64,000 nucleotides of DNA from CALBPI01 sp038521865 (GCA_038521865.1 JBCBKO010000002.1:186001-250000); one strand, 5' to 3'. Positions 35,703 to 44,186 are shown, numbered from the stretch's first letter. Made by a program: numbers and translations. Notes: generated by a model from the letters alone, not told the origin.

Positions 35703-38084
35703 ATGAGACGAAACTGGGCCCTGTATGCCGGGGTGATGACGGCGTTGTATGCCGCAACTGCGTTGCCGGCGGCAGCACAGGAAGAGGAAATCGACGAAAT
35801 CGTCGTGGAAGGGTCGCTGAACAGCCTCCCAACGCAGGACGTAGGATCGGTTTTCGGTTTGGACAAGACGCTGCTGGAGACGCCGCGCTCAGCATCGACG
35901 ATCTCTTCGGATCAGATCGAGCGTTTCGACATCCGCGACATTGATGAGCTCGTCAGCTTGTCGCCGGGTACCTTCACACAATCCTTCTTCGGGGTTGCCG
36001 GCGCACTCGATATTCGAGGCACTTCGGGCGAGACCTACTTCCGTGGCGTTCGTCGCCTAGATAATCCGGGCAACTACCCGACGCCGATCGGCGCCTCTGA
36101 CCGCATCGATATCGTTCGTGGCCCGGCATCTGTGATTTACGGCCCTGCCAAAATCGGCGGGTACCTGAACTTCGTGCCGAAGTCTGCACGCGCTACGGGT
36201 GGCCAGTACCTCGACGAAATCGAGGGCAGCGTTTCCTATACTACCGGTACCTGGGATTTGAACATCCTCAAGGGCGAAGTGGGTGGCCCGGCGGAAATCG
36301 CCGGCCGTGAGTTCGGCTATTACGCGTACGCGGAAGTCGAGGACTCTGGCAGCTATTATCAGAACACGGCTACCGACCAAACATTGCTGCAGCTCGCGAT
36401 TGACCACGACGTCAACGACACGCTGCACATCCAGTTTGGTGGTATGTATCACCGCTTCGAGGGCAACCAGATCGCAGGCTGGAACCGCCTGACGCAGGAC
36501 CTGATCGACAACGGTACCTACATCACCGGTAATGCTCAGCCCCTGGACACCAACGGTGACGGCTCGATCTCGCACACCGAGTACAACGTGGCAGGCATCA
36601 GCCAGTTCTTCGTAGGAACAGGCTCACCAACGCAGGCTGACGTGAACCCGTTGTCAGCACTCGTCAACCCGGGCACCGCACAGCTCGATGGCAGCCAGGT
36701 GCTGGTCGCCCCGGATGACACGCTCGAAAACGACGTATTGACGCTGTACTTCGACGCGATCTGGAACTTCGACAACGGTTGGGAAGTGAAAAACCAGCTG
36801 TTCTATGAAGGCTACGAGAACCTTAACGAGAACGCCTACGGTTTCTCGCAGTTCCATGATTCTCACGTCATCGAAGACAAGCTGACATTCCAGAAAGAGT
36901 TCACGACCGACACGCTGGTCACGACCCTGCAAATCTCTCCGTCGGTTCGCTTCACGGACTTCAGCCACGGCAGTGACTTCATTAACGAGTACTTTGACCG
37001 CCGCGACCTTACCGGTCCGTCAACAGCGCTGGATCGCCGCCTGCTTTCGACCCGCAGCAATACCGACTATGCAGATCGCTTCGACGGCGACTACCTGAAC
37101 TATGGCCTGGCCATGGTGGGTGACTTCGTCTTTGAGAATGGCTTCTCTGCGCTGTTCGGTATCCGCTACGACGATATCGACGTTGAGAGCCGCAGCATCG
37201 ACGAAGATCTGGGCATATTCGGCGACGGCGAAGCGGAGACGGAAACCGACACGGAAACCGGCATCTCTTGGACGGCGAGCTTGTCTTGGGAATTCGATGT
37301 AGGCGAGTCAAGTATCATCCCTTACGCCACGTTCTCCGAGCAGTCGACGGTAATCGCGGGTCAGGGTGCTGAGATCCAGACCGGTGCGATCGCCAGCGAC
37401 GGCTGGTTCGATTCGTCCGAGCTACAGGAAATTGGTATCAAGGGTAGCTTCCTCGACGACAGCCTCTACCTCGCGCTGTCTATTTACGAGCAGGAACGTA
37501 CCGACTTCAACGCTCAGGCCATCGTCACCAACCAGAGTAACCGTACGGAAGGCGTCGAGCTGGAAGCACGCTGGGTGGTCAACGAGAACCTGGTTTTGAC
37601 TGCGGGCTACACCAACATCGAAGTCACCAACCTGAACACGCTTGAAAACGCAGGCCGCTTCAGCTTCTTCGGTGCAGATGATGTTCCGCAGATCGACCCG
37701 ACCACCATCTACGGCGGTCAGCTGATCGGTATCGTGTTCGCGCCGCAACCAGGCGATGCCGGTGCACGTCGCGCAGGTATGCCAGAGAACATCTACTCGT
37801 TCACGGGCACCTACTCGTTCGACAACGGCGTCGCCGTCAACGCGAGTGTGGTCAACGTGGACTCCGTGTTCTCCGGCTTCTCGCAGGCTGTGGAGCTGCC
37901 GTCCTACACGCTGGTTAACCTTGGCGTGATTTACGAGACAGACAGCTGGCAGTTCGCATTGACCGGCAAGAACATCACGGATGAGCGTTACTTCCGTGCG
38001 AACTTCCCGAACCTGTTCGGGGGACAAATTGTTCTGCCGGAACTGCCACGTCACTATCAGGCTAGCGTCAGCTTCAGCTTCTGA
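35703..38084 (+). CDS. TonB-dependent outer-membrane receptor, candidate nucleoside/purine uptake
   Basis: A 793-residue outer-membrane gated porin. It has a signal peptide (MRRNWALYAGVMTALYAATA, cleavage near AAA-QEEE), a TonB-box-like IDEIVVEGSL, plug motifs IDIVRGPASVIYGPAKIGGY and a C-terminal strand ending YQASVSFSF. The plug resembles ferrichrome-receptor-like members. A loop at residues 282-293, starting DTNGDGSISHTE, is a perfect EF-hand-type calcium loop. An AGGAGG site lies before the ATG. Flanked by a secreted adenosine deaminase, permeases and NUP lipoproteins, it is a good candidate for bringing nucleosides or nucleotides across the outer membrane, but siderophore or other cargo cannot be excluded. 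Confidence 0.92.
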   Translation: MRRNWALYAGVMTALYAATALPAAAQEEEIDEIVVEGSLNSLPTQDVGSVFGLDKTLLETPRSASTISSDQIERFDIRDIDELVSLSPGTFTQSFFGVAGALDIRGTSGETYFRGVRRLDNPGNYPTPIGASDRIDIVRGPASVIYGPAKIGGYLNFVPKSARATGGQYLDEIEGSVSYTTGTWDLNILKGEVGGPAEIAGREFGYYAYAEVEDSGSYYQNTATDQTLLQLAIDHDVNDTLHIQFGGMYHRFEGNQIAGWNRLTQDLIDNGTYITGNAQPLDTNGDGSISHTEYNVAGISQFFVGTGSPTQADVNPLSALVNPGTAQLDGSQVLVAPDDTLENDVLTLYFDAIWNFDNGWEVKNQLFYEGYENLNENAYGFSQFHDSHVIEDKLTFQKEFTTDTLVTTLQISPSVRFTDFSHGSDFINEYFDRRDLTGPSTALDRRLLSTRSNTDYADRFDGDYLNYGLAMVGDFVFENGFSALFGIRYDDIDVESRSIDEDLGIFGDGEAETETDTETGISWTASLSWEFDVGESSIIPYATFSEQSTVIAGQGAEIQTGAIASDGWFDSSELQEIGIKGSFLDDSLYLALSIYEQERTDFNAQAIVTNQSNRTEGVELEARWVVNENLVLTAGYTNIEVTNLNTLENAGRFSFFGADDVPQIDPTTIYGGQLIGIVFAPQPGDAGARRAGMPENIYSFTGTYSFDNGVAVNASVVNVDSVFSGFSQAVELPSYTLVNLGVIYETDSWQFALTGKNITDERYFRANFPNLFGGQIVLPELPRHYQASVSFSF

Positions 38085-38108
38085 TCGTTCCGCGTCAGTG
38101 ACCAACAA

Positions 38109-38142
38109 AGCCCGGGCAGCATTGCTGCTCGGGCTTTTTTTT
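38109..38142 (+). terminator. Intrinsic terminator after TonB receptor gene
   Basis: A 12-bp stem, AGCCCGGGCAGC with GCTGCTCGGGCT (one G-T pair) and a 4-base loop, followed by eight T. The downstream NUP gene starts only 13 bases after it with no visible promoter in between, so it may be transcribed by read-through. Confidence 0.9.
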
Positions 38143-38154
38143 GAGGTTTAGCCT

Positions 38155-39222
38155 ATGTGTTTTCGTCGAATGTTCATCGCCTTTTCAACACTCGCAGTGT
38201 TTGCGTGCTCGCAAGCGCCAAAAGAGTCTGAGGCTTTGATCGCACCCAAGATCGTCATCATCACCATGTTTGAACGCGGCGCAGACTCGGGGGATGCGGC
38301 TGGCGAGTTTCAGCTATGGAACGAGCGGCAGTCGCTGAGCGAAGTGTTTGAGTCAGGCGCGCACCACAACTACCACTACAACCCCGATACCGGCGTGCTC
38401 GGAATCGTGACAGGCATTGGTACGGCAAAAGCCGCTGCATCGGTAATGGCACTCGGAATGGACCCTCGCTTCGATCTGTCGAAGAGCTACTGGATGGTCG
38501 CCGGAATCGCAGGTTTCGATCCAGAGGATGCGTCGCTTGGCTCAGTAGCCTGGGCAGAGTTCCTTGTCGACGGCGACATCGCGCATCATATCGACGCGCG
38601 TGAAAAACCAGACGATTGGGACTGGGGGTACATCGAGCGACATGTACAAACGCCGTTTCAGCAACCACGGCGAGAACCCAATGGTGAGGTTTATCGGATC
38701 AATGGCGACCTTGCTCGGTGGGCTTATGACCTCACCAAGGATACGGATCTATTCGACTCGGACTCGCTGAAGCAGTCGCGGGCACGTTACACCAAACACC
38801 CGAACGCACAACAACCGCCCTCGGTGATGTTGGGAGATCACCTCGCAGCTTCGACGTTCTGGCACGGCGAGATTCTCAACGACTGGGCGAATGCCTGGGT
38901 CACTCACTGGTCAGATGGCGAAGGCGAGTTTGTTTCCTCAGCGATGGAAGAAACCGGCACCTTGCAGTCTCTGACTTATCTGGACCGGATGGGCCGTGCT
39001 GACGTTGACCGCATCCTCGTGCTTCGTGGTGCCAGTAACTACACAGTGCCGCCACCCGGGATCAGCGCCGCAGAGAATCTGCTGAGCGAGAACGACGGCT
39101 ACAGCGGGCTCGAGGCGGCACTCGAGAACATCTATCGAACCGGCTCGCTTGTGATCGATACGTTACTGGCAGACTGGTCCACGTACCGCGACTGCGTGCC
39201 CGGAGTCTGCGGATCAAAGTAG
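38155..39222 (+). CDS. NUP-family lipoprotein, candidate periplasmic purine nucleosidase/phosphorylase
   Basis: A 355-residue member of the family named 'purine nucleoside permease' (NUP) from a Candida protein. It has a lipoprotein-like signal (MFIAFSTLAVFACSQA) and no further membrane helix, so it cannot be a permease by itself. The fold resembles nucleoside phosphorylases: TMFERGADSGDAAGEF, GIVTGIGTAKAAASVMALG, WMVAGIAGFDPEDASLGSVA, SAMEETGTLQSLTYLDRMGR and ILVLRGASNYTVPPP. I infer base release from nucleosides in the periplasm. A GAGG site stands before the ATG; an ATG at 38170 is an alternative start. It overlaps the convergent AzgA-type permease gene by 9 bases. A paralogue lies at 40506. 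Confidence 0.82.
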   Translation: MCFRRMFIAFSTLAVFACSQAPKESEALIAPKIVIITMFERGADSGDAAGEFQLWNERQSLSEVFESGAHHNYHYNPDTGVLGIVTGIGTAKAAASVMALGMDPRFDLSKSYWMVAGIAGFDPEDASLGSVAWAEFLVDGDIAHHIDAREKPDDWDWGYIERHVQTPFQQPRREPNGEVYRINGDLARWAYDLTKDTDLFDSDSLKQSRARYTKHPNAQQPPSVMLGDHLAASTFWHGEILNDWANAWVTHWSDGEGEFVSSAMEETGTLQSLTYLDRMGRADVDRILVLRGASNYTVPPPGISAAENLLSENDGYSGLEAALENIYRTGSLVIDTLLADWSTYRDCVPGVCGSK

Positions 39223-40509
39223 GACGTACTTAGCCAGAAAAATACCCGCGACCACGAACACGACCGGGGAACAGGTTCGCGCCTGTCCTGACAACAGCTT
39301 GATTGCGGCGTAGCTGATGAAGCCGAGACCGATACCCTCGGCGATGGAGAACGTCAGCGGCATCGAGAGCGCTGCAATGACGGCTGGCGCACTCTCTGTT
39401 GGATCGGCCCAATCCAGCGAGGCGAGACTCTGCGCCATTAAGCAGGCGACGAACAGCAAAGCGGAGGCAGTCGCATAGGCGGGAATGCTCTGAGCCAACG
39501 GCGCCAGGAACAGGCAAGCGAGAAACAACATGCCGCAGACGACCGCCGTCAAGCCTGTCCGGCCACCCGCTTCCACACCCGCGCCGCTCTCAATGAAACT
39601 CGTTGTGGACGAGGTCCCGAACAGCGCGCCAGCCACAGTGGCGCCCGAGTCGGCAAGCAGTGCCTTGCGAAGACGGGGCAGTCGGTGCTGTGCATCCAAC
39701 AGATTCGCGCGCATCGCCACACCCACCAGCGTGCCGGCAGTGTCGAACACGTCGACGATCAAGAAGGACAGAATCACGGTGAGCATACTGAGTTGCAGTG
39801 CCCCAACGATATCCAGTTGCAAAATGACCGGCGCTGCCGATGGCGGCATCGACACCAGACCCTGAAACTCGACCTGACCCGAAATCCATCCAACCGTTGA
39901 GACTGCAAGAATGCCGATGATGACTGCACCGGTGACACGCAGCGCGGTCAACGCAACGATCAAAACGAAACCGGCCAGACATGCCGCCGGAGCGAAGTTC
40001 GTAAGATCGGAAAGCTGAACCAAAGTCGCGGGGTTGTCCGAAACAATCCCTGAGTTCTGAAGTGCGATAAACCCGAGAAACAGCCCGATGCCGCCGGCAA
40101 TGCCTTGTTTCAGGTTTCGCGGAATCGCGTTGATCAACCACTCGCGAAAAGGCAGAACACTCAAAACGAGGAACAGAATGCCTGAAACAAAAACGGCACC
40201 CAGCGCGGTCTGCCAGGAATAGCCGCCACCGATCACCACCGCGTAAGTGAAGAACGCGTTCTGCCCCATGCCCGGCGCTAGCGCGACAGGGTAGTTGGCG
40301 AGCAAGCCCATAGCGATGGAACCGACCGCAGCCGCCAAACAAGTCGCAACAAAAACCGCAGCGAAGTCCATGCCCGACTCGGAAAGAATGCCGGGATTGA
40401 CGGCGGTGATGTAGGCCATCGACAGAAACGTGGTCACACCGGCGATGCACTCGGTGCGAAGGTTGGTTCCGGCAGTGTTTAACCCGAACCGGTTTTCCAG
40501 CCAGGTCAT
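39214..40509 (-). CDS. AzgA-type purine permease (hypoxanthine/guanine/adenine)
   Basis: A 431-residue NCS2-type permease of the AzgA/PbuG/GhxP branch. Diagnostic segments are TECIAGVTTFLSMAYITAVN, YPVALAPGMGQNAFFTYAVV, GIAGGIGLFLGFIALQNSGI, VDVFDTAGTLVGVA and the SSTTSFIESGAGVEAGGRTGL loop. These bacterial transporters take up hypoxanthine, guanine or adenine with protons. The ATG at 40509 overlaps the stop of the NUP lipoprotein gene at 40506 (ATGA), a direct coupling of extracytoplasmic nucleoside processing and base import. Bases would then pass to guanine deaminase, the adenine-deaminase-like enzyme or XDH. Confidence 0.93.
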   Translation of the reverse strand: MTWLENRFGLNTAGTNLRTECIAGVTTFLSMAYITAVNPGILSESGMDFAAVFVATCLAAAVGSIAMGLLANYPVALAPGMGQNAFFTYAVVIGGGYSWQTALGAVFVSGILFLVLSVLPFREWLINAIPRNLKQGIAGGIGLFLGFIALQNSGIVSDNPATLVQLSDLTNFAPAACLAGFVLIVALTALRVTGAVIIGILAVSTVGWISGQVEFQGLVSMPPSAAPVILQLDIVGALQLSMLTVILSFLIVDVFDTAGTLVGVAMRANLLDAQHRLPRLRKALLADSGATVAGALFGTSSTTSFIESGAGVEAGGRTGLTAVVCGMLFLACLFLAPLAQSIPAYATASALLFVACLMAQSLASLDWADPTESAPAVIAALSMPLTFSIAEGIGLGFISYAAIKLLSGQARTCSPVVFVVAGIFLAKYVLL

Positions 40510-41603
40510 TCGCCGTTGCCAGACGTCGCCGTCGGCAGCGTGTCGCGATACTGGTCCCAATCATCCACGATGGCGTCGAGCACTACCCGGCCAACGGTAT
40601 ATGCCGTATCGATCGACGGAATCCCGTTGTCCGGATAAGGCGCCGATTTACTCCATGCAGCCGATTTGTCCGGTGGCGGCATTGTGAAGTTGCTTGCCGT
40701 TCTCAGCACCAGCACGCGGTCGGCGTCAGCACGCGCAATACGATCAAGTCGGTGGATCGCGGTCAGCGTCCCGCTGTCCTCCATGTTGGAAGTCATGAAG
40801 TTCGCGTCCGCGCCTGCGTATAAACGCAGCCAATCGTTCGCCCAGGTGTTCAGCAATTCCCCATGCCAGTAGGTGCTGGCCGACAGCGTATCGCCGATCG
40901 TCACGAATGGGGCCCGCCGCGCGGCAGTTCCCTCGGGGTATAGCTGACGGAACTCGCTGATGCCCGGAGCATCCGGGAGTTCAATGTCCTTGGTTAGTTG
41001 GTACGCCCAATCGACCAGATTGCGATCGAGCTCGAAATGCACGGTGTCGAGCGTCCACGTGCCGTAGATATCTTCGGGGTTCTGTGTCGGCTCTTTTGCA
41101 CCCAGGGGAATCAAGCCGTAGGGCCAGTCTTCAGGGATCTCGCGTCCGTCGATCTCGTAGAGTAGATCGCCATCGACGACGTGTCTGGCCCAGGCGGCAG
41201 ACCCCAGAGACAGATCGTCAGGGTCGCCGCCCGCGATACCCGCGATGAGCCAGTACGCTTTAGAGACATCGACTCGCTCGTCATACCCGAGGGCCATCAC
41301 CGACGCCGTGGCGTTCGGGATACCGCCGCCTAAGAGGAATATCAGGACACCGTCATCCGTGAGGTACAGGTTGGACTCTCCGGCCGGAAACGCGAGCTCT
41401 TCGGTGATCTCATAGCCCTCCAGCCACCGCTGGAGCTCACCGGGCTCATCCCCAAGGGGCTCGCCTCGCTCGAACATCGCCATGACTACGGCCTTGATTT
41501 CAATCGCTTCGGAGACCGGATCGGTAGCTGCAACGTCACCACATCCGCCCAAAGTTACCAGCGAAACCAAAACGAGCGCGTAAATCCGCGAACGTGTATT
41601 CAT
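40506..41603 (-). CDS. NUP-family lipoprotein, second paralogue
   Basis: A 365-residue NUP-family protein with a clear lipobox (MNTRSRIYALVLVSLVTLGGC). It aligns through its length with the protein at 38155: MAMFERGEPLGDEPGEL, LLGGGIPNATASVMALGYDE, WLIAGIAGGDPDDLSLGSAA, STYWHGELLNTWANDWLRL, SNMEDSGTLTAIHRLDRIAR and VLVLRTASNFTMPPP. The Met-Glu segment before SGT matches the ribose-binding Met-Glu region of nucleoside phosphorylases. There are no membrane helices. AAGGGG precedes the ATG at 41603. It forms a two-gene operon with the AzgA-type permease, supporting a nucleoside-to-base role outside the cytoplasm (inference). Confidence 0.84.
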   Translation of the reverse strand: MNTRSRIYALVLVSLVTLGGCGDVAATDPVSEAIEIKAVVMAMFERGEPLGDEPGELQRWLEGYEITEELAFPAGESNLYLTDDGVLIFLLGGGIPNATASVMALGYDERVDVSKAYWLIAGIAGGDPDDLSLGSAAWARHVVDGDLLYEIDGREIPEDWPYGLIPLGAKEPTQNPEDIYGTWTLDTVHFELDRNLVDWAYQLTKDIELPDAPGISEFRQLYPEGTAARRAPFVTIGDTLSASTYWHGELLNTWANDWLRLYAGADANFMTSNMEDSGTLTAIHRLDRIARADADRVLVLRTASNFTMPPPDKSAAWSKSAPYPDNGIPSIDTAYTVGRVVLDAIVDDWDQYRDTLPTATSGNGE

Positions 41604-41908
41604 CGTGACCCCTTCTTCATCGTTCTTTCGCGATCTTTCGCCATTTTGTCGTGCGCGAGGACACACTGCAAGGCGCGCTACCTGAGTAGCGGCACCGAAC
41701 AGCCAAATTTCTTTTTATGGGCATTTTTTCTCAGATAATACAAAGAATTTTGATGCGACGATCTGAAATCTCGCTTGCGCTAACTCACTGACGACTCTAA
41801 AAAATGTTGTTTTTTCAATAACTTTCAGCTCCTTTTCGACTGCTCCCCTATTCGGTTCGATTCGTAAAAGCCGTATAATTAACTAACAGATAACGGAGGA
41901 GACGACAC
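41604..41908. other. 305-base intergenic region between divergent NUP and nfeD genes
   Basis: AT-rich divergent promoter region. It holds a small hairpin, CGCTAC-CTGA-GTAGCG (41676-41691), long A/T stretches at 41700-41820, and a perfect TATAAT ahead of nfeD. No reading frame or RNA gene was recognised. Confidence 0.6.
41851..41879 (+). promoter_or_regulatory. Sigma70-like promoter of nfeD-SPFH operon
   Basis: TATAAT at 41874-41879 with TTCGGT at 41851-41856, a 17-base spacer. The -10 is perfect, the -35 weak. An AGGAG ribosome-binding site follows before the ATG at 41909. Confidence 0.55.
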
Positions 41909-42355
41909 ATGATTTGGTGGGCTTGGCTTGCGATCGGCTTCATATTGCTGGGCGCTGAGATGTTCATGCTGGACGCCGCGTTCTATCTGGTGTTCCTCGG
42001 ACTCGCAGCACTCGCCACAGGCTTCACGGTGATGTCCGGAATCCCATTCCCCGAATGGATCCAGTGGGTGATGTTCGCGGCGTTGTCGGCAGTAACGATG
42101 GTGATGTTCCGGGAACGTCTCTATAAAAAGCTTCGAGGCGACCCGATCGGCTTCGACGATCAGGTCGATGGGCGACACGTCATCGTCCTTGAAGGGGTCG
42201 TGGTTGGCGGGCGCACCCGGGTGGAATTCCGGGGCTCACGCTGGGACGCGATCAACACTGGCGACAGCTCGCTCGAGACCGGTGAGCAGGCGCTGATCGT
42301 CAAAGCAGAAGGATCGCTGCTGGAGATTCGGGCCATAGCGCCCGCCAGCGCATAA
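41909..42355 (+). CDS. NfeD family membrane protein
   Basis: Short NfeD-type protein of 148 residues: two or three helices (MIWWAWLAIGFILLGAEMFM; ALATGFTVMSGIPF) and a soluble C-terminal OB-fold domain from about residue 80 (HVIVLEGVVVGGRTRVEFRG, INTGDSSLETGEQALIVK). NfeD proteins partner with SPFH proteins in membrane microdomains, and an SPFH gene follows here by 41 bases, the usual pairing (YbbK-YbbL-like). An AGGAG site precedes the ATG. It starts a two-gene operon unrelated to purines. Confidence 0.9.
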   Translation: MIWWAWLAIGFILLGAEMFMLDAAFYLVFLGLAALATGFTVMSGIPFPEWIQWVMFAALSAVTMVMFRERLYKKLRGDPIGFDDQVDGRHVIVLEGVVVGGRTRVEFRGSRWDAINTGDSSLETGEQALIVKAEGSLLEIRAIAPASA

Positions 42356-42396
42356 CAACAGATTCACACTAACTACAGACTAAAGGACATACATTT

Positions 42397-43332
42397 ATGC
42401 CGGACATTGGAGCAATCGTAGCAATAGTGATGGTCATCGCGGTGATCATCGTCATCGCCAAGACCGCGATCATCGTGCCGCAGCAGAGCGCGTACGTCAT
42501 CGAGAGCCTCGGCAAGTTTTCACGCACCCTCAACGCGGGATTCCACATCCTGATTCCGTTTCTGGAGCGCGTGGCCTACAAACACTCGCTGAAAGAACAT
42601 GCGATGGATATTCCGGAGCAGATCTGTATCACCAAAGACAACGTACAGGTTGGCGTCGACGGCGTGCTGTACGTGCAGGTCACCAACCCGGAGCGGGCGT
42701 CCTACGGTATCGGCGACTTCATTTTCGCGATCACCCAGCTTGCGCAAACGACGTTGCGTAGCGAAGTCGGCAAGATCGACCTCGATAAGACGTTCGAAGA
42801 GCGCACCGCGATCAACCTCTCGGTCGTGGACGAGCTGGACAAGGCATCCGACCCCTGGGGCGTGAAGGTATTGCGCTACGAGATTAAAAATATCAACCCG
42901 CCAAATGACGTTTTGAGCGCGATGGAAAAGCAGATGCGCGCCGAGCGTGAGAAGCGAGCAACGGTGTTGACGTCCGAGGGTGATCGCGACGCGAAGATCA
43001 ACGAGGCCGAGGCTGAAAAGCGTCGCGTAGTCCTCGAGTCTGAGGCGGCACAGGCCAAGCAGGTCAATGAAGCGCGCGGCGAGGCTGAGGCCATTCGTGA
43101 GGTGGCCAAGGCGACCGCAGAGGGGCTGCGCGAGGTCGCGACGGCGCTGGCCGGAGACGGTGGCGACAAGGCTATGCAGCTGCGTATCGCTGAGGACTAT
43201 CTCGCACGCTTCGGCAATCTTGCCAAAGAAGGCAATACGCTGATCGTCCCCGCCAATCTGTCGGACATGACGTCGATGATCAGCGCGGCTACCAAGGTGA
43301 TCGACTCCACCAAGAGCTCACCGGCAAGCTAA
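42397..43332 (+). CDS. SPFH domain (stomatin/paraslipin) membrane protein
   Basis: A 311-residue band-7 protein: an N-terminal membrane helix (IVAIVMVIAVIIVIAKTAII), the SPFH domain from about residue 28 (PQQSAYVIESLGKFSRTLNA, TKDNVQVGVDGVLYVQVTNP, YEIKNINPPNDVLSAMEKQM), and a long Ala/Glu coiled coil (EAEAEKRRVVLESEAAQAKQ) near residue 210. This matches QmcA-like paraslipins that assemble into rings at the inner membrane and organise proteases or lipids. AAAGGA stands before the ATG. Partner of the NfeD protein upstream. Confidence 0.93.
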   Translation: MPDIGAIVAIVMVIAVIIVIAKTAIIVPQQSAYVIESLGKFSRTLNAGFHILIPFLERVAYKHSLKEHAMDIPEQICITKDNVQVGVDGVLYVQVTNPERASYGIGDFIFAITQLAQTTLRSEVGKIDLDKTFEERTAINLSVVDELDKASDPWGVKVLRYEIKNINPPNDVLSAMEKQMRAEREKRATVLTSEGDRDAKINEAEAEKRRVVLESEAAQAKQVNEARGEAEAIREVAKATAEGLREVATALAGDGGDKAMQLRIAEDYLARFGNLAKEGNTLIVPANLSDMTSMISAATKVIDSTKSSPAS

Positions 43333-43334
43333 CC

Positions 43335-43365
43335 AAAAAAAAGCCCGGTCACGGATGACCGGGCT
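43335..43365 (-). terminator. Intrinsic terminator for the Arg/Thr-rich repeat gene
   Basis: A 10-bp perfect stem, AGCCCGGTCA and TGACCGGGCT, with loop CGGA. On the minus strand it is followed by eight T, so it terminates transcription arriving from 43425; on the plus strand it lacks a T-run but may still stop the SPFH transcript. Confidence 0.85.
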
Positions 43366-43424
43366 AACGCTTGAACCAGTGACGGAGTTGGGGGTGGTCT
43401 AGGCTGGTTCGTTCTCAGGAGAGA

Positions 43425-44057
43425 CTATTTGCCGTCGTCGTCAGCTTCGCTGGACGCCTCTGGACCGGACCGCTCAATACTCTGACTCCGGGTCACACTT
43501 TCCCCTTCAGCATTCGTTCGAGTAGCAGTCCGTGTCGCACCGTTCTCGGTGCGGGTTGTATCGATATCAGCGCTCCGTGTTTTACCGTTCGGACCGGTTT
43601 CCATCACGTCACGGCTCCAGGTTTGCGACTCGGCATCCCAGTTTCCCTCGGCGTTGCGCGATGCGGTCTGACCATCTGGTCCAACCCACTCGGTGTCGCG
43701 GGTATATCCGTTTTCTGTGCGGGCAGCATCGGTCGTGCGAGTTGCCGTCTCGCCGTTAGGACCTGTGGTTTCTCGCGTAGTGCGTGCACTGCGGTTGGCT
43801 TCGTCAACCTCGCGAGTCGTGGTGCGCTCGGCGGTCTTGCCATTGCGCCCCGTAGCGGTTGTTGTGCGCGTTCCTTCGCGACGCGCTGCGCGCTGGCGCC
43901 GCTCGGCCCGTTTGGCACCACGACGGGCACCACCAGCAGCAGAGGCGGAGGTTGCTGCAACAAAGCCTGACGGTGCGGCTTCGGCGCGCTCTACCGCTCC
44001 AATGTTCAAAGCGCCAGCAATCAAAACGCCGCCGATAATGGTCGAAAGTGATTTCAT
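43425..44057 (-). CDS. Secreted Arg/Thr-rich repeat protein, unknown function
   Basis: A 210-residue protein with a signal peptide (MKSLSTIIGGVLIAGALNIG, cleavage near AEA-AP) and a low-complexity body. A basic stretch (RRGAKRAERRQRAARRE) is followed by degenerate repeats of about 28-30 residues built around G-x-N/D-G-x-T: GRNGKTAERTTT, GPNGETATRTTD, GPDGQTASRN, GPNGKTRSADIDTTRTENG. Such spacing suggests a repetitive surface or matrix protein. No known domain is recognised. AGGAG supports the ATG at 44057. Flanked downstream by an intrinsic terminator, it is a monocistronic gene. Confidence 0.75.
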   Translation of the reverse strand: MKSLSTIIGGVLIAGALNIGAVERAEAAPSGFVAATSASAAGGARRGAKRAERRQRAARREGTRTTTATGRNGKTAERTTTREVDEANRSARTTRETTGPNGETATRTTDAARTENGYTRDTEWVGPDGQTASRNAEGNWDAESQTWSRDVMETGPNGKTRSADIDTTRTENGATRTATRTNAEGESVTRSQSIERSGPEASSEADDDGK

Positions 44058-44149
44058 GTTTCTTGCTCCTGTTTTGAAGGTTTCGTCCGGCCACAGCCGT
44101 CGTTTGCTACCTAGAACGCACGGCCTGGTAATCGGTTGACAAAACAGAG

Positions 44150-44186
44150 GCAAAAAAAAGAGCCGGCATAAAGCCGGCCCTTTCCG
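44150..44186 (-). terminator. Intrinsic terminator of lost PEP-CTERM gene
   Basis: The stem GCCGGC/GCCGGC with flanking pairs and a short ATAAA loop is followed on the minus strand by CTC and eight T. It lies about 45 bases after the stop codon of the PEP-CTERM remnant, where a terminator of that gene would be expected. Confidence 0.8.

Noticed and set aside
38155..41603. Calling the NUP proteins membrane permeases
   Set aside because: Only a lipoprotein signal and no membrane helix is visible, so a transport role by themselves is unlikely despite the family name.
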